A stretch of DNA of 64,000 bases from Monoplex corrugatus (lineage: Eukaryota; Mollusca; Gastropoda; Littorinimorpha; Ranellidae): positions 40,784,357 through 40,848,356 of the forward strand of contig CM060308.1 in NCBI GenBank assembly GCA_030674185.1, in the 5' to 3' direction. The notes beneath the pieces are model-generated. The model was given only the letters and a program-made list of their open reading frames with translations, was not told the origin of the DNA and did no database searches. Shown piece by piece: positions 52,888-64,000 of this stretch. Both the position numbers and the translations under genes were made by a program. Position 1 is the stretch's first letter; every line of letters starts with the position of its first letter.

Positions 52888-52989
52888 GGTAGTAGAGAAT
52901 TCACAAGATGTTAGTTACAAACAGCTTAAGATGGACAGTGTTGCCATGGATCAAGCCCCCACCCCACCCCCTTAAAGACCAGTGTAAGG
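52888..52989 (+). repeat. 102-bp direct repeat, copy 1
   Basis: Identical at every base to 55,184-55,285. It starts GGTAGTAGAGAATTC and ends AAGACCAGTGTAAGG. Confidence 0.97.
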
Positions 52990-53735
52990 TTTTCAGTGGA
53001 CATTAAAAGATTAATTTTACTAAGATTTTATGTTGTACATGCTATAGAAAACTTACGTGGTAATAACCTGTACAAAAACAGCGTGTATTGTTAGTGTGTG
53101 TGTTGAAGTAGCTAACTAGTGTCCATGTGTCTAACTTGATATTTAGCTGCAACAGCAGTGGTTGTGCTTGACCCAAAAGGTGTGTGCCTCATATCGGGTG
53201 AAAGAGTGCAATGACACTTATCTGAAGGGCGGATGTACTGGTATTAAAAAAAAGTACGGCTGCACTTTGTCAGAGGGAGCAATTGTTAATATCTACATTA
53301 GTAATTTTGTATCAAATGGTGGCAAGTCTTTGAGAAGGAAGAGAGTGCTAGGTTTGTGCAAGTGATATCATTGTGTTTGTACAGCTTCCTTGTAGCCTTA
53401 CATCATGTCTCCTTTCTCTCTTCTCTCTATATTGGATGTATATATGTATGCGTACTTTGTGTTGACATAATGCAGTAATATAACAGGGAAAGTACAGATA
53501 AAAAAAACATTCAAGAAAACAAAAGGAATTGGCTGGGTTGCTTTGTGTGTGTGTGTGTGTGTGTGTGCTCGCTCATCTCTGTGTATTACGAGAACGCTTT
53601 TTGTAAACCAACCTCACCAACCCATATTCAGAATGAAAACAGGAAAGTGGATAAAGTTTTTTTATCTTCACTTATTTTCTTCATGTTAATGCATTTACTG
53701 TGGACATTTTTTTTCAAATTATTATTTTTGTTTAA

Positions 53736-54414
53736 CCCCTTAAGTGTTAAGTGTAAATAAACAGGTAACTCACCTGTGCCACGGAATTTTAAACGTTTTG
53801 ACTTAAAATTTATATCTCTTCATCCAGCCCAGAAAACCCTGCAAGACTATAGATTTTCTTGTTCAGTATACTTTACAACACACCAGGAGCAGCAGTATAT
53901 AACACACCAGGAGCAGCAGTACTTTCGTTTTTACGATCGCCAGTGCTAGTGATGTCACTCCAACTCTTATCTGGGTCAAGTCTGACTTCGGTCATCAACA
54001 TCGAAATATCGCCTGCATGCGCCATATTATCGTCATTTTCACTCTTACCGAGTGAATCAACATACTGCAAATCAGAATCAGCTCCACAAGTAATGATTTC
54101 TGCAACTTCTTTTGTTGTACAAGTTGTTTTTCGGGCCTGAGTGACCCGATGTTGAAGTGAGTTCATCCGCCATTGTTTACAGTCGCTGAATAGTAATCAG
54201 CTGTACTCCTGTAGAGGGTCACCTTTTCAATCGCATGGGCGGAAAAGACTGTAAAACGTCACATATACATAATGAGCATCTATTTATAGAGTGAATCCTG
54301 AAGTTTCCATTGATATCTCGCACGTCACTGAAGTTTTGGGTTTTCTGGCAAAAAATAGAGAAAGGAGGTGTATGTTTCTTCCAACAGAATATTCAGTCAG
54401 AAGCAGTTAACAGG
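53736..54414 (-). mobile_element. piggyBac-like element remnant with a 5' ORF piece
   Basis: TTAA at 53,732-53,735 and 54,415-54,418 flank 679 bp with short related ends: CCCCTTAAGTG, and CCTGTTAACTG on the other strand. A minus-strand frame (54,166-53,873) gives 97 codons with an acidic middle (SLGKSENDDN, DPDKSWSDI), in the style of a piggyBac transposase N-terminus. No catalytic core is present, so it would be non-autonomous. A 24-bp unit encoding TAAPGVLY is doubled near 53,880-53,925. Confidence 0.5.
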
Positions 54415-54835
54415 TTAAAGCCCAGCTGACTGCATAGAGCCGTATCAGGGCTACAGCTGTTTCAAAACATATACAATACTTCAACAGGGAAAAAAAAAGG
54501 AAAATTAAGTACACATATCAATGCATTTGCGCACATCATTTAAAAGAGATACCTGTGATGTTGACCGCTCCATCCAATTTATCACAGAGAATTTAAAAAA
54601 CAAACCTGAATACAAATTTAAACAAAACTAAGGATATATAAATGGGCCTAAATAACCTAAAACTGTCTCCACATATCTTGTTTCCCAAGAACCAAAAATG
54701 CACTTAACACATGTACCCAATTGACGGTCCTATGAGAAAGTATGTAAGACTTTATCGAACACCTACAGATGAATAGACCAGCAAGGCAGAAAATGCTTAT
54801 GTACATATGTAGCTCTTACATGCTCAAAAGGGGTA
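54415..54835 (-). repeat. Dispersed repeat family D, inverted copy
   Basis: On the minus strand this copy contains 'ttctgccttgctggtc', 'taaagtctta', 'tgatatgtgtacttaatttt' and the end 'cggctctatgcagtcagctgggctttaa'. It is collinear with 44,440-44,837. Confidence 0.8.
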
Positions 54836-55183
54836 TTGGGAACTGGACCGTAATATCCTGCATGGGCTATTTCTGATTCACATTATTATCAATAGTATTG
54901 GCCACTGAAATCAGGCCAAGATAAAGTGACCTACTGGTGCCATAATGCTAATAGTCCGACATAAAAAGTAGGCTACATAACCAGACACCTTTAGATCAAA
55001 ATACAGCTCTTAGGATCGCCACTTGTTTCGATTAGATGGTTTACACAGAATCTCATTTTGGGTGCGAGTTCTACCATCTCCATTCCTGGGACCTCAGTTC
55101 GAATCTCAGGGGTGATATGCCCCTCCTTCATTTCATAAATTTACATGTTCGAAATGATAGGCTAACTGCATACAGCTAACATG

Positions 55184-55285
55184 GGTAGTAGAGAATTCAC
55201 AAGATGTTAGTTACAAACAGCTTAAGATGGACAGTGTTGCCATGGATCAAGCCCCCACCCCACCCCCTTAAAGACCAGTGTAAGG
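55184..55285 (+). repeat. 102-bp direct repeat, copy 2
   Basis: Exact copy of 52,888-52,989, offset 2,296 bp, in the same orientation. Confidence 0.97.
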
Positions 55286-55327
55286 GGATGTTTTCCTCAA
55301 GTCCCTATTTTGCTACACATTTATCAA

Positions 55328-55489
55328 CCATTTGACTCCCACATTCTATCTACCAACTGCAAAAACTTAACCCTTTGACTCCTTCACCCTGCAGGAAGCA
55401 GGTGGATAGGGTCAGGGAGTCAAGTTTTTGCTTTGTTAGCACGGTTGACAGTGCTAAATGCTAGTGGATAAGGTGAAGGAGTCAAAGGG
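55328..55489. mobile_element. Palindromic TTAA MITE, intergenic copy
   Basis: It has the same plan as 29,697-29,880: left arm 'catttgactcccac', inner 'ttaaccctttgactccttca' with a shortened hairpin around CCTGCAGG, 'tttgctttgttagcacggtt', and right arm 'gtgaaggagtcaaaggg' followed by TTAA (55,490-55,493). Confidence 0.75.
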
Positions 55490-55984
55490 TTAAAAAAAAA
55501 TTTAAAAGGGGGGAGGGGTTTAAAATTATGACAGCAACTCCTGCCACTTGCATATGTTAGAAATGGTAGACTAACTGTGCATGAAGCTAACTTGATTGTA
55601 TTCTCAAGTGCTGTACATGAAGCTAAAATGAGGATTTTATTCTCAAGTAGCGATACATGCACTTAACATTTCTATAAGCGACTCCCGCCTGATCGCCCCA
55701 GTTCTCATAAGGCACATTTTGAAGCGGCCACTGGATGAAATGAAGTTGACAAGAGGCTTGTCAAGGGGAAGGGCGTTGACTGGGTGTGTTAGAATGAGAC
55801 CTAGAAACCACTCACTGAAATTCTGGTCTAGATAGTGAGTGTACATGGCTAAACAGAGATTTGAAGGAAAAAAGTAATTTTTTCCAACTTCTTTCATTTA
55901 ATGAAGGGTGGTGCAAAACTGTTTTGGATGATTTCATGATGATGAAAGGTTGGCTGATCTCGGTTCTCATGTTCTTGTTTAATG

Positions 55985-56180
55985 ACATGCATGGCAGTCA
56001 GGTGGGTATATATCTGACCTCTAATTCAAAGGTTTATCCACTTCAATATTCACCTGATAGGGTAAAGGGTAAAGATTCTTTTTAAAATTCCCTGATCAAC
56101 AGATGTGCTGACGTGCCAGAGCCTACACTTCCTTCATGTGTATGCACATGCAAAATACGGAATACGCATGTTGACCCCCT
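55985..56180 (+). mobile_element. SINE copy lacking the tail
   Basis: tRNA-like head 'ggcagtcaggtgggtatata' with a degenerate B box 'tctaattcaaagg'. The body 'tgatcaacagatgtgctgac' and 'tgtatgcacatgcaaaatac' parallels 49,550-49,640. Confidence 0.5.
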
Positions 56181-56869
56181 TGGCACGATACATAATTAAA
56201 AGTGTACTGTAAGACAATGGTGTAAAATTATGGGAGCCAACTTGCCTATGGGTACTAATTGTTTTTGATTTTTGCTGCTCTCGTTTAAACATTTCCTAAA
56301 AAAAATAGCCCTATACATATCATTCAGAAAGGAGAAATCCTGAACTGCACTATAAAAGTAAAATGAATACCTGTTTGCAGGAGAAAGTGAAATTACAGAG
56401 TGTTGGAATAAAAAACATCCACACTTGTGCAATGAGAAATACAATGTAAACAAATCAAACTGAACGACAACCCATATTCTATCAATGACTGATGTGCTAA
56501 AAATACCTTTCATCATGTGCTTGAACCTCTCTTGTTCATTCAGAACCAAAAGCAAAGCTATATTTGCCTCATAACCATGCCAGGATTACTATCAACAAAC
56601 TCCCAACTTGTCAACCTCACGGTCAGTCCCAATCTCACTCATTTTTGTGCAAAAACTTACAAAAATCAATCAAAGAACAGCAAAATGGCGACCATGGGAA
56701 TGGAAGAAGGCGGAGGCAATGCAAAAGAAGCTTTCTGATTGGTCAGTTTGTATTCGCTTTATAGATCAGACAGTATTCAGCGGGAGATGTGCTCCTGTGC
56801 TTGGACTTACTGCCATGATTGTGGCTCATCGTGCTAAGGGGGTTAAAGATCATGCAAGTCAAGTCAGTG

Positions 56870-57510
56870 TCTGGCTTATAGAAACATAAAACACTCAGCG
56901 TGCGCATCCACCAAAGACAGAGAATGTAGACTATAAGTCGTGTCAGTGTCTGGCTTATGGGACACATGCAAGGAAGCAAAGCACCTCATCATGCACACTC
57001 CACCAAAACAGAGTGAGAGTATGTATGAAAAATATAAGTCAATTGTCAGTGTCTGGCTTTAAATGGCCCCAAACATTTCAAATAGCACCAAAAACCAAGC
57101 ACCCCTCCCACCAAAGACAGGGTTATGTAGACTATAAGTACTGTGTTCAGTGTCTGGCTTATGAGACCACATCAAAAAGACTAGCCCATCTATGGTACAC
57201 CCATCCAAAAAGACAGGGTATGTAGACTATAAGTCATGTCAGTGTCTGGCTTATGGAAACATCAAAGCACCCATCATGCACACCCACCAAAAAGGGTATG
57301 TAGACTATAAGTCATGTCAGTGTTGGCTATGGAAACATCAAACACCATCATGCACACCCACCAAAGACAGGTATGTAGAGTGCACTGTAGGAACTCAACA
57401 ACATGAGGGCATGTCATCTGTCAGTGTTGGACCTATGGACACATCAAAACATTCAGCATGCACGCCCACCAAAGACGGATAATGTAGACTGTGCACCAAC
57501 AAACAGCCTG
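56870..57510 (+). repeat. Tandem array of SINE-tail units
   Basis: About seven copies of a 70-105 bp unit with 'gtcagtgtctggcttatg', 'catcatgcacacccaccaaa' and 'tgtagactataagt'. The unit matches the tail of the SINE at about 49,660-49,730. Deletions of a few bases shift the frame between copies, so the open frames here are not genes. Confidence 0.9.
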
Positions 57511-59107
57511 TACAAAGTAACCAAAAACAACATGCATACAGGCATCCAGGTGAAATCATGGAGTATCACTGGTACCCGGTAAGAATAAAAACACAATGAT
57601 ACACATTTTACAATGAATCCAAATGTTTTAATGCAATGAACTCATATATTGGTAGACACACAGTATATATACACAGAAAAATACCAATTGCACATTTGTT
57701 AAGAATTTATCAAACACCCCATACACAAATATTTCATATCCAACGTCAACCGATCCATTACTTATTGATGGACGCCATCTGCCTGGATTTTGAGTTATTA
57801 TAAAAGGAAATGACTGCCAGGGGCACATTCTAAAGGGATTCAAGCAAAGAACAATACATGGAAATCTGAAGATAATGACCATAATAATCTCTTTTATCAT
57901 ACACACTGGAATAAAAAGAAATTTAAGATTTGAATGAAGATCACACTTTTGAAATTTAAGATTTGAATGAAGATCACACTTTCATATAGATCTATATTTT
58001 CATTATCAATGTAACTTTTTTTTAACTTGAACACATATGTACATGTGAACAGTTCAAAATATTTTGACATTATCATTTCAGTGCTTGGCATTTGAATTAT
58101 GAAGGATATAGCAGTGATTTACTCCTGACAAAAATTACATGAGAAAAAAGGCAGAATCTCTCACATTCCCTTAACACATAGGCCTACACACCACAATATA
58201 GTTTCCTCTTTGAGAAACACACACATACGCATGCCACAACATGAGTTCCCCACTGCAAAATGCTTTCTTTTTTTTTTTCTTTTTAGCAAAATAGTACTGT
58301 AGTAAACATATCTATCATGGATGCACAGAGCCAAAAGCCTTTAATATGTTGAATGTTATATAAGACTGGTCACTCAGCAACAAAATCAATAAAATGGTCA
58401 AGCCAGCTAATATTACTCTGCTTTCACTCAGTAACAAATGAAAGATGAGAGAGTTAGGAACCAATATATTAAGTGATCAAAACATTTTCTTATAATGCAG
58501 GAAGTGTTCTTCCTCTTTATCACTATATCTTAACCACCCTCAACAGATGTACTTTAAGCCACCATATGTTTAATAATCTCAAAAATGGTAATACCCATTC
58601 ACAACATCCTTCAGGCTGCACACATGGTTAAGATCAGATATGGCCCACCAACAGACAGAAGATCAATACTTGCCAACTCTGAAAACCCTGCCTTCCATAC
58701 CCACTAAGGGACAGATGATAAATACTTGCCAATTCAGAGTCGACGATAAATACTTGCCAACTATGAAAACTGCCTTCTACATTCATACACCACATCCCAT
58801 CACCAAAGACTTTTCTTTTCTGCAAATCAACCCTAACATATTACATGGTGACAGACACCCTTTCACTGTTAAAATATGCATATATAAAAACATGACATGA
58901 ATGTAGTCCCTACTGTTACTGTCCATACAGCAGTAATACAACTAATATTCCTGTCTCTTGTTTGTGGTCTTGTTCCAGAAAGCAGAATGCTCTCATAACC
59001 AAGATGATCCAGTATAACCAAAGCTGTCCCAGTACATCCAAGACATTCCAGTCATGAAAGTATTCCAGTAACCAAAACACCCAAGTCACCAGCATGTGCT
59101 GACAATG
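57511..59107 (-). other. Probable 3' UTR and flank of the MEA1 homologue
   Basis: No coding signal. ATTAAA variants of the poly(A) signal lie on the minus strand at 57,627-57,632, about 58,343 and about 58,570. The UTR could therefore be 0.5-1.5 kb. A 33-bp unit ('gaaatttaagatttgaatga'..) is doubled at 57,918-57,984, and GATAAATACTTGCCAA-like units occur three times at 58,660-58,765. Confidence 0.35.
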
Positions 59108-59361
59108 CTATGTGCCGCTAGTTCCAGGCCATTCACTGTCTTGTTTTTGTGACTGTCCACCACCAGCAGTGTCTGTGACAGCATTGTCCTGTTTGCTTTG
59201 ACTGGTGGTAGGGATCTGGCTGGCAGTAGCTGTAGGGGAGGTCAGCCTGTCCACCAACTGCTGTTTCCACTCCTCTTCAGGAATCTGTCTGGCCCAGTCC
59301 GGAATGTTGGCTTTGGGTAACTGGAAGCCAGCCATTGCTGACTTCACTTTGCTTAGATGAG
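59108..59361 (-). CDS. MEA1: MEA1 homologue exon 3 (last)
   Basis: The acceptor TGTTTCAG precedes C at 59,361, which joins the G of exon 2 to make Ala. It carries the conserved MAGFQLP and WARQIPEEEW motifs, then a polar tail ending WPGTSGT and a TAG stop. Confidence 0.85.
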
Positions 59362-62038
59362 CTGAAACATAAGCATTCATCTCTTGTAATTCACCTCACA
59401 TTCATCTCATAAAACTGGTTGACACAGCCACAAGCCTTCACTCTCCTGGAGTGGCCTTTCATCAGGTGAAATAAATAATCTGCTTTGTTATTTGTTGTCT
59501 TTGTTTAAAGCCTATCCGACTGCATAGAGCCATATCAGGGCTATAACCATTTCAAAACATACACAATACTTTAACCGGAAATCTGCTGCATCTAGAAATA
59601 GGGCCTATGACTTGTGTTGCTTGTTGCTGCATACATGCAGGGCAACTGATCAAACGCATCTGTTCATTAAGAGGTAATCTGACAAACCCGCATTTTAGAA
59701 AAATGTGACACAAGTAAGAAAAATTGGTGAAAAAAGAATTCACAAAATCTATAAACAATCAAAGTAATCTAAATAATCCATCTGATGCGCTGTGTTCAGT
59801 TTATCAAAACAGCTCAATTGCCAGTATACATCTGAGATATTCTACATACTTCTTCAGAATTGGATAGCTTCAGTAAATCTTAAGCAGTATTCTAGCAGAT
59901 AATACTTTAACCAGCGCATATTTCACCAATAGTGTATCTTTAAAACATCACAGACTATATTCTGAGAACTAATACTTGAAATTAACATGCATATAAATGA
60001 ACACTTACACTAAAAGTTTTTTAAATATGTTACTGAGTGATAAACACACAAGTTTGTGATATCAAGGTCACAATCACAATACAAAAATTCAAAATTCAAT
60101 CAAATTAAAAGAACTTATAATTTCATTAGAATCCTTACCAGAGTCCAGTTGAAGGCGTTGATCTGCCTCAGCTGGGGCTTGGTTCCATAACACATCGTCT
60201 TTCTTTGTTTTAGGCTGGTTGAGTACCTGTTCATGAAACTTAATTATGCAGTGTGTCCAAAATAAATCACAAAAATGTGTGAACATGTACATGAGTCATG
60301 ATGCTTCAGTTTTAACGGAAATAAAAAGAACGTGGAAGATCATGAAATGTTGATAAATAGGCCTACCTACCATATATGACACCTCAAGTCAATATATGTA
60401 AGGTAGGCCTACATATATAAAGACAAAATCTTGCTTTTAAAAATTGTGTATCCTGTAGATTCTTTTGCATTTGTCAGTAATGCAGATATGCTCATTTGCT
60501 TAATTTTTCTGCTATTTTGCTTGCGGTACTTTCTTCTGCTGATCAAATTTAAAGCTCTTTATGTCAAATATAATACACTCCGTCTAAATCTGACATAAGT
60601 GCATACTCTTAAAACACAATATATTTGTCCACACTTCATTTATTTCCTGTTTAGCAATTGGTCAATTGCAATCATGTGAAGATCAACACATGCACAGTTA
60701 GCCCTCATATTTGTATGGACACAGTATTCCACAGAATCAAAGTTTTACTTCTGAGAGCTGGAATAGTGTAACGTGTATAATTTTTTTCCTGTTCACAGTA
60801 GTAAAAGCTGTTTGCAGCTCAGCTCAACAGCTTTTGAAAGAGATGTGCCACCAGACATTATTTTACTATCTACAGGTTGGTCAAAAGGAAAATGTCCACT
60901 CACTGTTATCACAAACCAGTAAACACCTGAAAACCTTCAGTCAGATCTGTTGTTCAAATATGTCACAAAATAAGTAACATGAAGGTTTGTTCTGATGTGT
61001 TCATGCTCTCTTCTTCAAATCTCATCACATGATTTTGATTGACTAATGACGAAACAATATATGACCAGAAAATTCAATGAGACTTGCCCGGAAGGCAAAG
61101 TTAAATTAGATTATTCAGGGTTTAGAGATGGAAAAGTACTATATGCACTTAGCCATTGTTAGCTCTAAATGAGTGACAATTCCATTCCATGGTTTGTCAC
61201 AATGATGAGGAACCATATATACTAGCAGAAATACAAAAAGCTGGCCGAATGCAGAAACACTGATCTTCACATGGTTATACTTTCCTACCATTAAAGTCTA
61301 AATTTAAAATTTAATTAAACTTCTTATTCTAAAGCCTCATTTAAACAATGGAAATCTGGTGCACTTCTGCATGCACACACAAACACATCCATGAGCACTT
61401 GCACAAGAAAAGAAAATGGAGAATATAAATACGATAAGCAAAGACATGACTGTAAAAGATGTATGAGTTTTTAACTATAAAGATGTCAATAAACTGATCC
61501 AATCTCCACATTCACACACACACAAGCAATCACATTCATAACATATATCCTCGCTGTTCACATCCGCACACAAGCCTTTAAACAATACTTATACATAACC
61601 AACAAAATGAATATGAAATAATTCCAGCTTAAGTTATCTCACCTGTAAATGAACAGGTACCCTGTTATCAGGGAAGCTGGCAGCAAAAGCAGGATGCACA
61701 TTTCCCTCAGCAACAGCTGTAGACACATCCACACCTGCCCCTCGCACCTCTGTCATGGACTCTGTTTGCAACATTTCTCCATCCAGCACTGACTGAGGGA
61801 GGAAGGGCTGAGGCTGAAATGTATCTCCCCCTCCATTCTCCTCCTCTGGGTCTTGGGGAAGCAGCATGTAGCCAGCATTGGCCGGGCCTTCCATGTCACT
61901 GTCCAGATCATTATCATCATCACTAGATGAATCGTCGGCTGCAGGAATGATGTGGTTGGGACTCTCCAATTCCTCTGGATCATTAGCGGGATCGTTGTCA
62001 GCAGGGTTGTTGTGGTTCTCCTCTGGCACTGGCCCCAT
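59108..62038 (-). CDS. MEA1: MEA1 (male-enhanced antigen 1) homologue, three coding exons
   Basis: Exons in order: 62,038-61,643, 60,226-60,139 and 59,361-59,108. They join in frame to 245 aa (human about 185). The start ATG sits in a strong Kozak context (ACCATGG). The N-terminus begins MGPVPEEN and is acidic and disordered (DDSSSDDDNDLDSD). GYMLLPQDPEEE resembles the vertebrate GYSYQPLNQDPE block. The conserved C-terminal block is HLSKVKSAMAGFQLP, then IPDWARQIPEEEW, matching VKRTMAGVSLP and VPAWAREISDAQW. The molecular function of MEA1 is poorly known; it is a small acidic protein reported as testis-enriched. The extra length comes from the exon 1 disordered region, exon 2 and a Ser/Thr/Gln-rich tail. 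Convergent with the B56 gene. Confidence 0.82.
59507..59580 (-). repeat. Dispersed repeat family D, end fragment
   Basis: The minus strand reads 'gaaatggttatagccctgat', then 'atggctctatgcagtcgg' and ends 'ggctttaa'. It is the 3' end of the family, in MEA1 intron 2. Confidence 0.75.
60139..60226 (-). CDS. MEA1: MEA1 homologue exon 2
   Basis: An 88-nt exon, phase 0 to phase 1, ATGAACAG acceptor, GTAAGG donor. It encodes VLNQPKTKKDDVLWNQ, then AEADQRLQLDS. It has no clear vertebrate counterpart, but the frame is continuous with both neighbours. Confidence 0.75.
60227..61642 (-). other. MEA1 homologue intron 1
   Basis: AT-rich intron with no recognised exon or mobile element. Confidence 0.5.
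61643..62038 (-). CDS. MEA1: MEA1 homologue exon 1 (coding part)
   Basis: Encodes 132 residues from ATG at 62,038-62,036 to HLQ before a GTGAGA donor. The open frame extends a few codons upstream but with no ATG. The noncoding 5' exon or promoter is not identifiable. Confidence 0.82.
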
Positions 62039-62263
62039 GGTGGACAAAAAGATCTGGTCTACAATGTGTTTTCTTGGAATGTGGGAGATGAATTCACCTG
62101 CCAGTCAGTTGTTCTTCATCTTTACATTACTGCAACAGGTTTTCATAAAGAGTTGTCAGGTTCTTAGGAACATAAGACAGAATAGACCTTATTTAGTTTT
62201 ATATTTATTCTTTTTTATTCTATTCAGCATGATGTGTGACATTGTTAGAGTCATCAAATTTAT

Positions 62264-62301
62264 CACTACTACTACTACTACTACTACTACTAGGCCATCA
62301 T

Positions 62302-62349
<48 letters not shown>

Positions 62350-62490
62350 GTGTGTGTGTGTGTGTGTTGTGTTGTGTTGTGTTGTGTTGTGTTGTGTTGT
62401 GTTGTGTTGTGTTGTGTTGTGTTGTGTTGTGTTGTGTTGTGTTGTGTTGTGTTGTGTTGTGTTGTGTTGTGTTGTGTTTGTTGTGTTGTG

Positions 62491-62523
<33 letters not shown>
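62264..62523. repeat. (ACT)n, (GT)n and (GTGTT)n microsatellite cluster
   Basis: About nine ACT units, then a GT run, then about 25 GTGTT pentamers (62,366-62,490), then GT again. It lies some 230 bp upstream of the MEA1 start codon. Long open frames on both strands are repeat translations. Confidence 0.97.
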
Positions 62524-62526
<3 letters not shown>

Positions 62527-64000
62527 GTTAGATTTGTAAATGACTGAAACTGTCAATCAATAACAGCACCAACTGGCACTGCATAACAAAATTCAATTTG
62601 GATGGTGTGTAGAGTTTTGACAAATGCACCAATTTTCTTTGCACAAACCTTTGATTACAAAGCACATCAATGAAATTAGATTAGTAAATGATGGTGGCAA
62701 GAAGCAAATCTCATCTAATCACGCTGGTCAAGGGACAAGTAAAATTGACAATGTAATGACTTACTTCCACTCAAGTTCAATGAGTTTCTGCTAAGTGAAA
62801 TCACTGCAAAAGAAGTCATTTTTCTTTAAGCATTCTGATTTCCCTTGGCCCAGACTGTGCAGACAGTATGTTGCTGGACAATCTGCATACTCTGTCCTAA
62901 ACAGGTCTGCATGCTGAGTGTCTCCTTTAAGCCACTGACATGATGCAGAATATCTTTAACAAACACAGTTGATATTTGGCATACATAACCACAATGGTTT
63001 AGGCACATGCAGATCTGCTCGCAAGTAGACTTCTATCTAATATCACAATATGGAAAGACGTTAAATGAAAGAATGAACATGTCAACCTGGGAAATTGGAG
63101 AAACCTCCATCCGGGAGTTTGGTGCTGGACTATAAAGATAGGCTCTTCCCCCTAGACAGCAGCTTTGACATTTTAACAAGAAAAATGAATAAAGGTGCTA
63201 TTAATCCTTTTTATCCTCATCTCCCAGTCTTATATCCTAAAGAAAGAATGAATGTTCAAGCTTCACTCCACTTTAGTGTTCACTGTTAAAAATGTTGACA
63301 TTGCCAAAACAAACATGACACAACAAAAATATAAGGGCAACAATTTCCAAGAAATGCTCATTTACTGCTTTTTTTCCCCAAAAACAGATTGGTGGTAGAT
63401 AGTTATTTGTTGGCAGTTATGGCAGTTTGGGTCCTTCTTGCTTCCTGGTGATCCATTCAGAGAAAAATTGCTCCAAGATCTCTAAATGCCAAAATAATAA
63501 AACTGAAGACTTCAAGTTCAACTAAGCTTGACTTTTATGTACAAGATAATTGGGGGTCTGGTGCCAGCTATTCGTATTCACATGTCCTTCACACCAGAAG
63601 TCAAGATCAAAAGGACAATACACCAGAAGACAGGATCAAAAGGACAATACAATCAAAGATATATGCCATTAGTATGACAGAAACTTCATTACCAAACCTT
63701 CAATTAATATCAACAAAATATTTAATTTTAAAACAACCTAATAATTGTACTGAACAACATAGATATTTGTTTTTCATACAAACAATAAAGACTGGAACCA
63801 CCCAGAAGAAGAAATGGTCACAGTACCATCAACTACTTCTGCACATGGATCAGTATCCTGACCTGCTGTTACATGAAGTGCAGCATCCTTTCCCATCACC
63901 TTTATGCTATCCAGAGATTGTGGATATATCATTATCAGGGGTGGGAAATGTATACGAGAAAAAACAAGGAAATCTAGGGGAGGTTCTGAGGCTTGCTCCA
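62524..64000. other. No gene recognised
   Basis: AT-rich sequence upstream of the MEA1 homologue. A 29-bp unit ('caccagaag.caggatcaaaagga'..) is doubled at about 63,590-63,650. No KLHDC3-like exon, which the vertebrate gene order would predict here, is visible inside the window. Confidence 0.4.

Noticed and set aside
55020..55130. Second tRNA-like head (CAGTTCGAATCTCAGG B-box match)
   Set aside because: Only the B-box is convincing. No cloverleaf or SINE body follows, so it is neither a tRNA gene nor a clear SINE.
56608..56889. Frames around AAAATGGCGACCATGGGA and a nearby GATTGG (inverted CCAAT)
   Set aside because: The ATG frame closes after 17 codons. The longer frames overlap the SINE-tail array and show no domain.
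61634..62047. MEA1 start at 62,047
   Set aside because: That codon is TTG. The first ATG in the frame is 62,038-62,036 and has a strong Kozak context.

Overview
The window is animal nuclear DNA: AT-leaning, intron-rich, and full of microsatellites and degenerate transposable elements. It carries two confidently recognised protein-coding genes. A mollusc, perhaps a marine gastropod, is the best guess. This rests on the bilaterian-type gene structures and on the style of the repeats: a tRNA-headed SINE whose tail reads '..atgcacgcccaccaaag..', degraded non-LTR retrotransposons, and a Penelope-like element. The species assignment is inference.

Layout. (1) 1-6.49 kb is upstream and intergenic sequence with GTCT, GT/CT/CA and AAT/ATC microsatellites and two non-LTR retrotransposon fragments. 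(2) 6.50-6.55 kb is a candidate promoter with two E-boxes in inverted orientation and a CCAAT box. (3) 6,630-45,836 (+) is a PP2A regulatory B' (B56) subunit gene of the gamma/delta class, closest to vertebrate PPP2R5D. I could join 16 coding exons in frame, giving 593 aa. Exon 12 exists in two tandem versions, 12a (26,556-26,680) and 12b (28,914-29,038). Both are 125 nt with the same phases and intact splice sites, so only one can be used per mRNA. The introns hold LINE, Penelope and DIRS-like fragments, TTAA-flanked foldback MITEs, a 1.6-kb minisatellite, and several duplicated 3' splice sites. (4) 45.8-57 kb is 3' flank and intergenic sequence with a TTAA-flanked piggyBac-like element, SINEs, an identical 102-bp direct repeat, and a small satellite built from SINE-tail units. 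(5) 59,108-62,038 (-) is a three-exon gene for a 245-aa homologue of MEA1 (male-enhanced antigen 1). (6) 62.2-64 kb holds a GT/GTGTT microsatellite and no recognised gene.

The two genes converge tail to tail. From memory, human PPP2R5D and MEA1 are also neighbours in this arrangement on 6p21.1, so this looks like deeply conserved microsynteny and supports both assignments. The most interesting signal is the mutually exclusive exon pair in the B56 core. Palindromic MITEs of one family flank exon 12b and could fold the pre-mRNA around it. Gene calls rest on conserved protein motifs plus consistent GT-AG junctions. UTR limits, transcription starts and poly(A) sites cannot be fixed from sequence alone.
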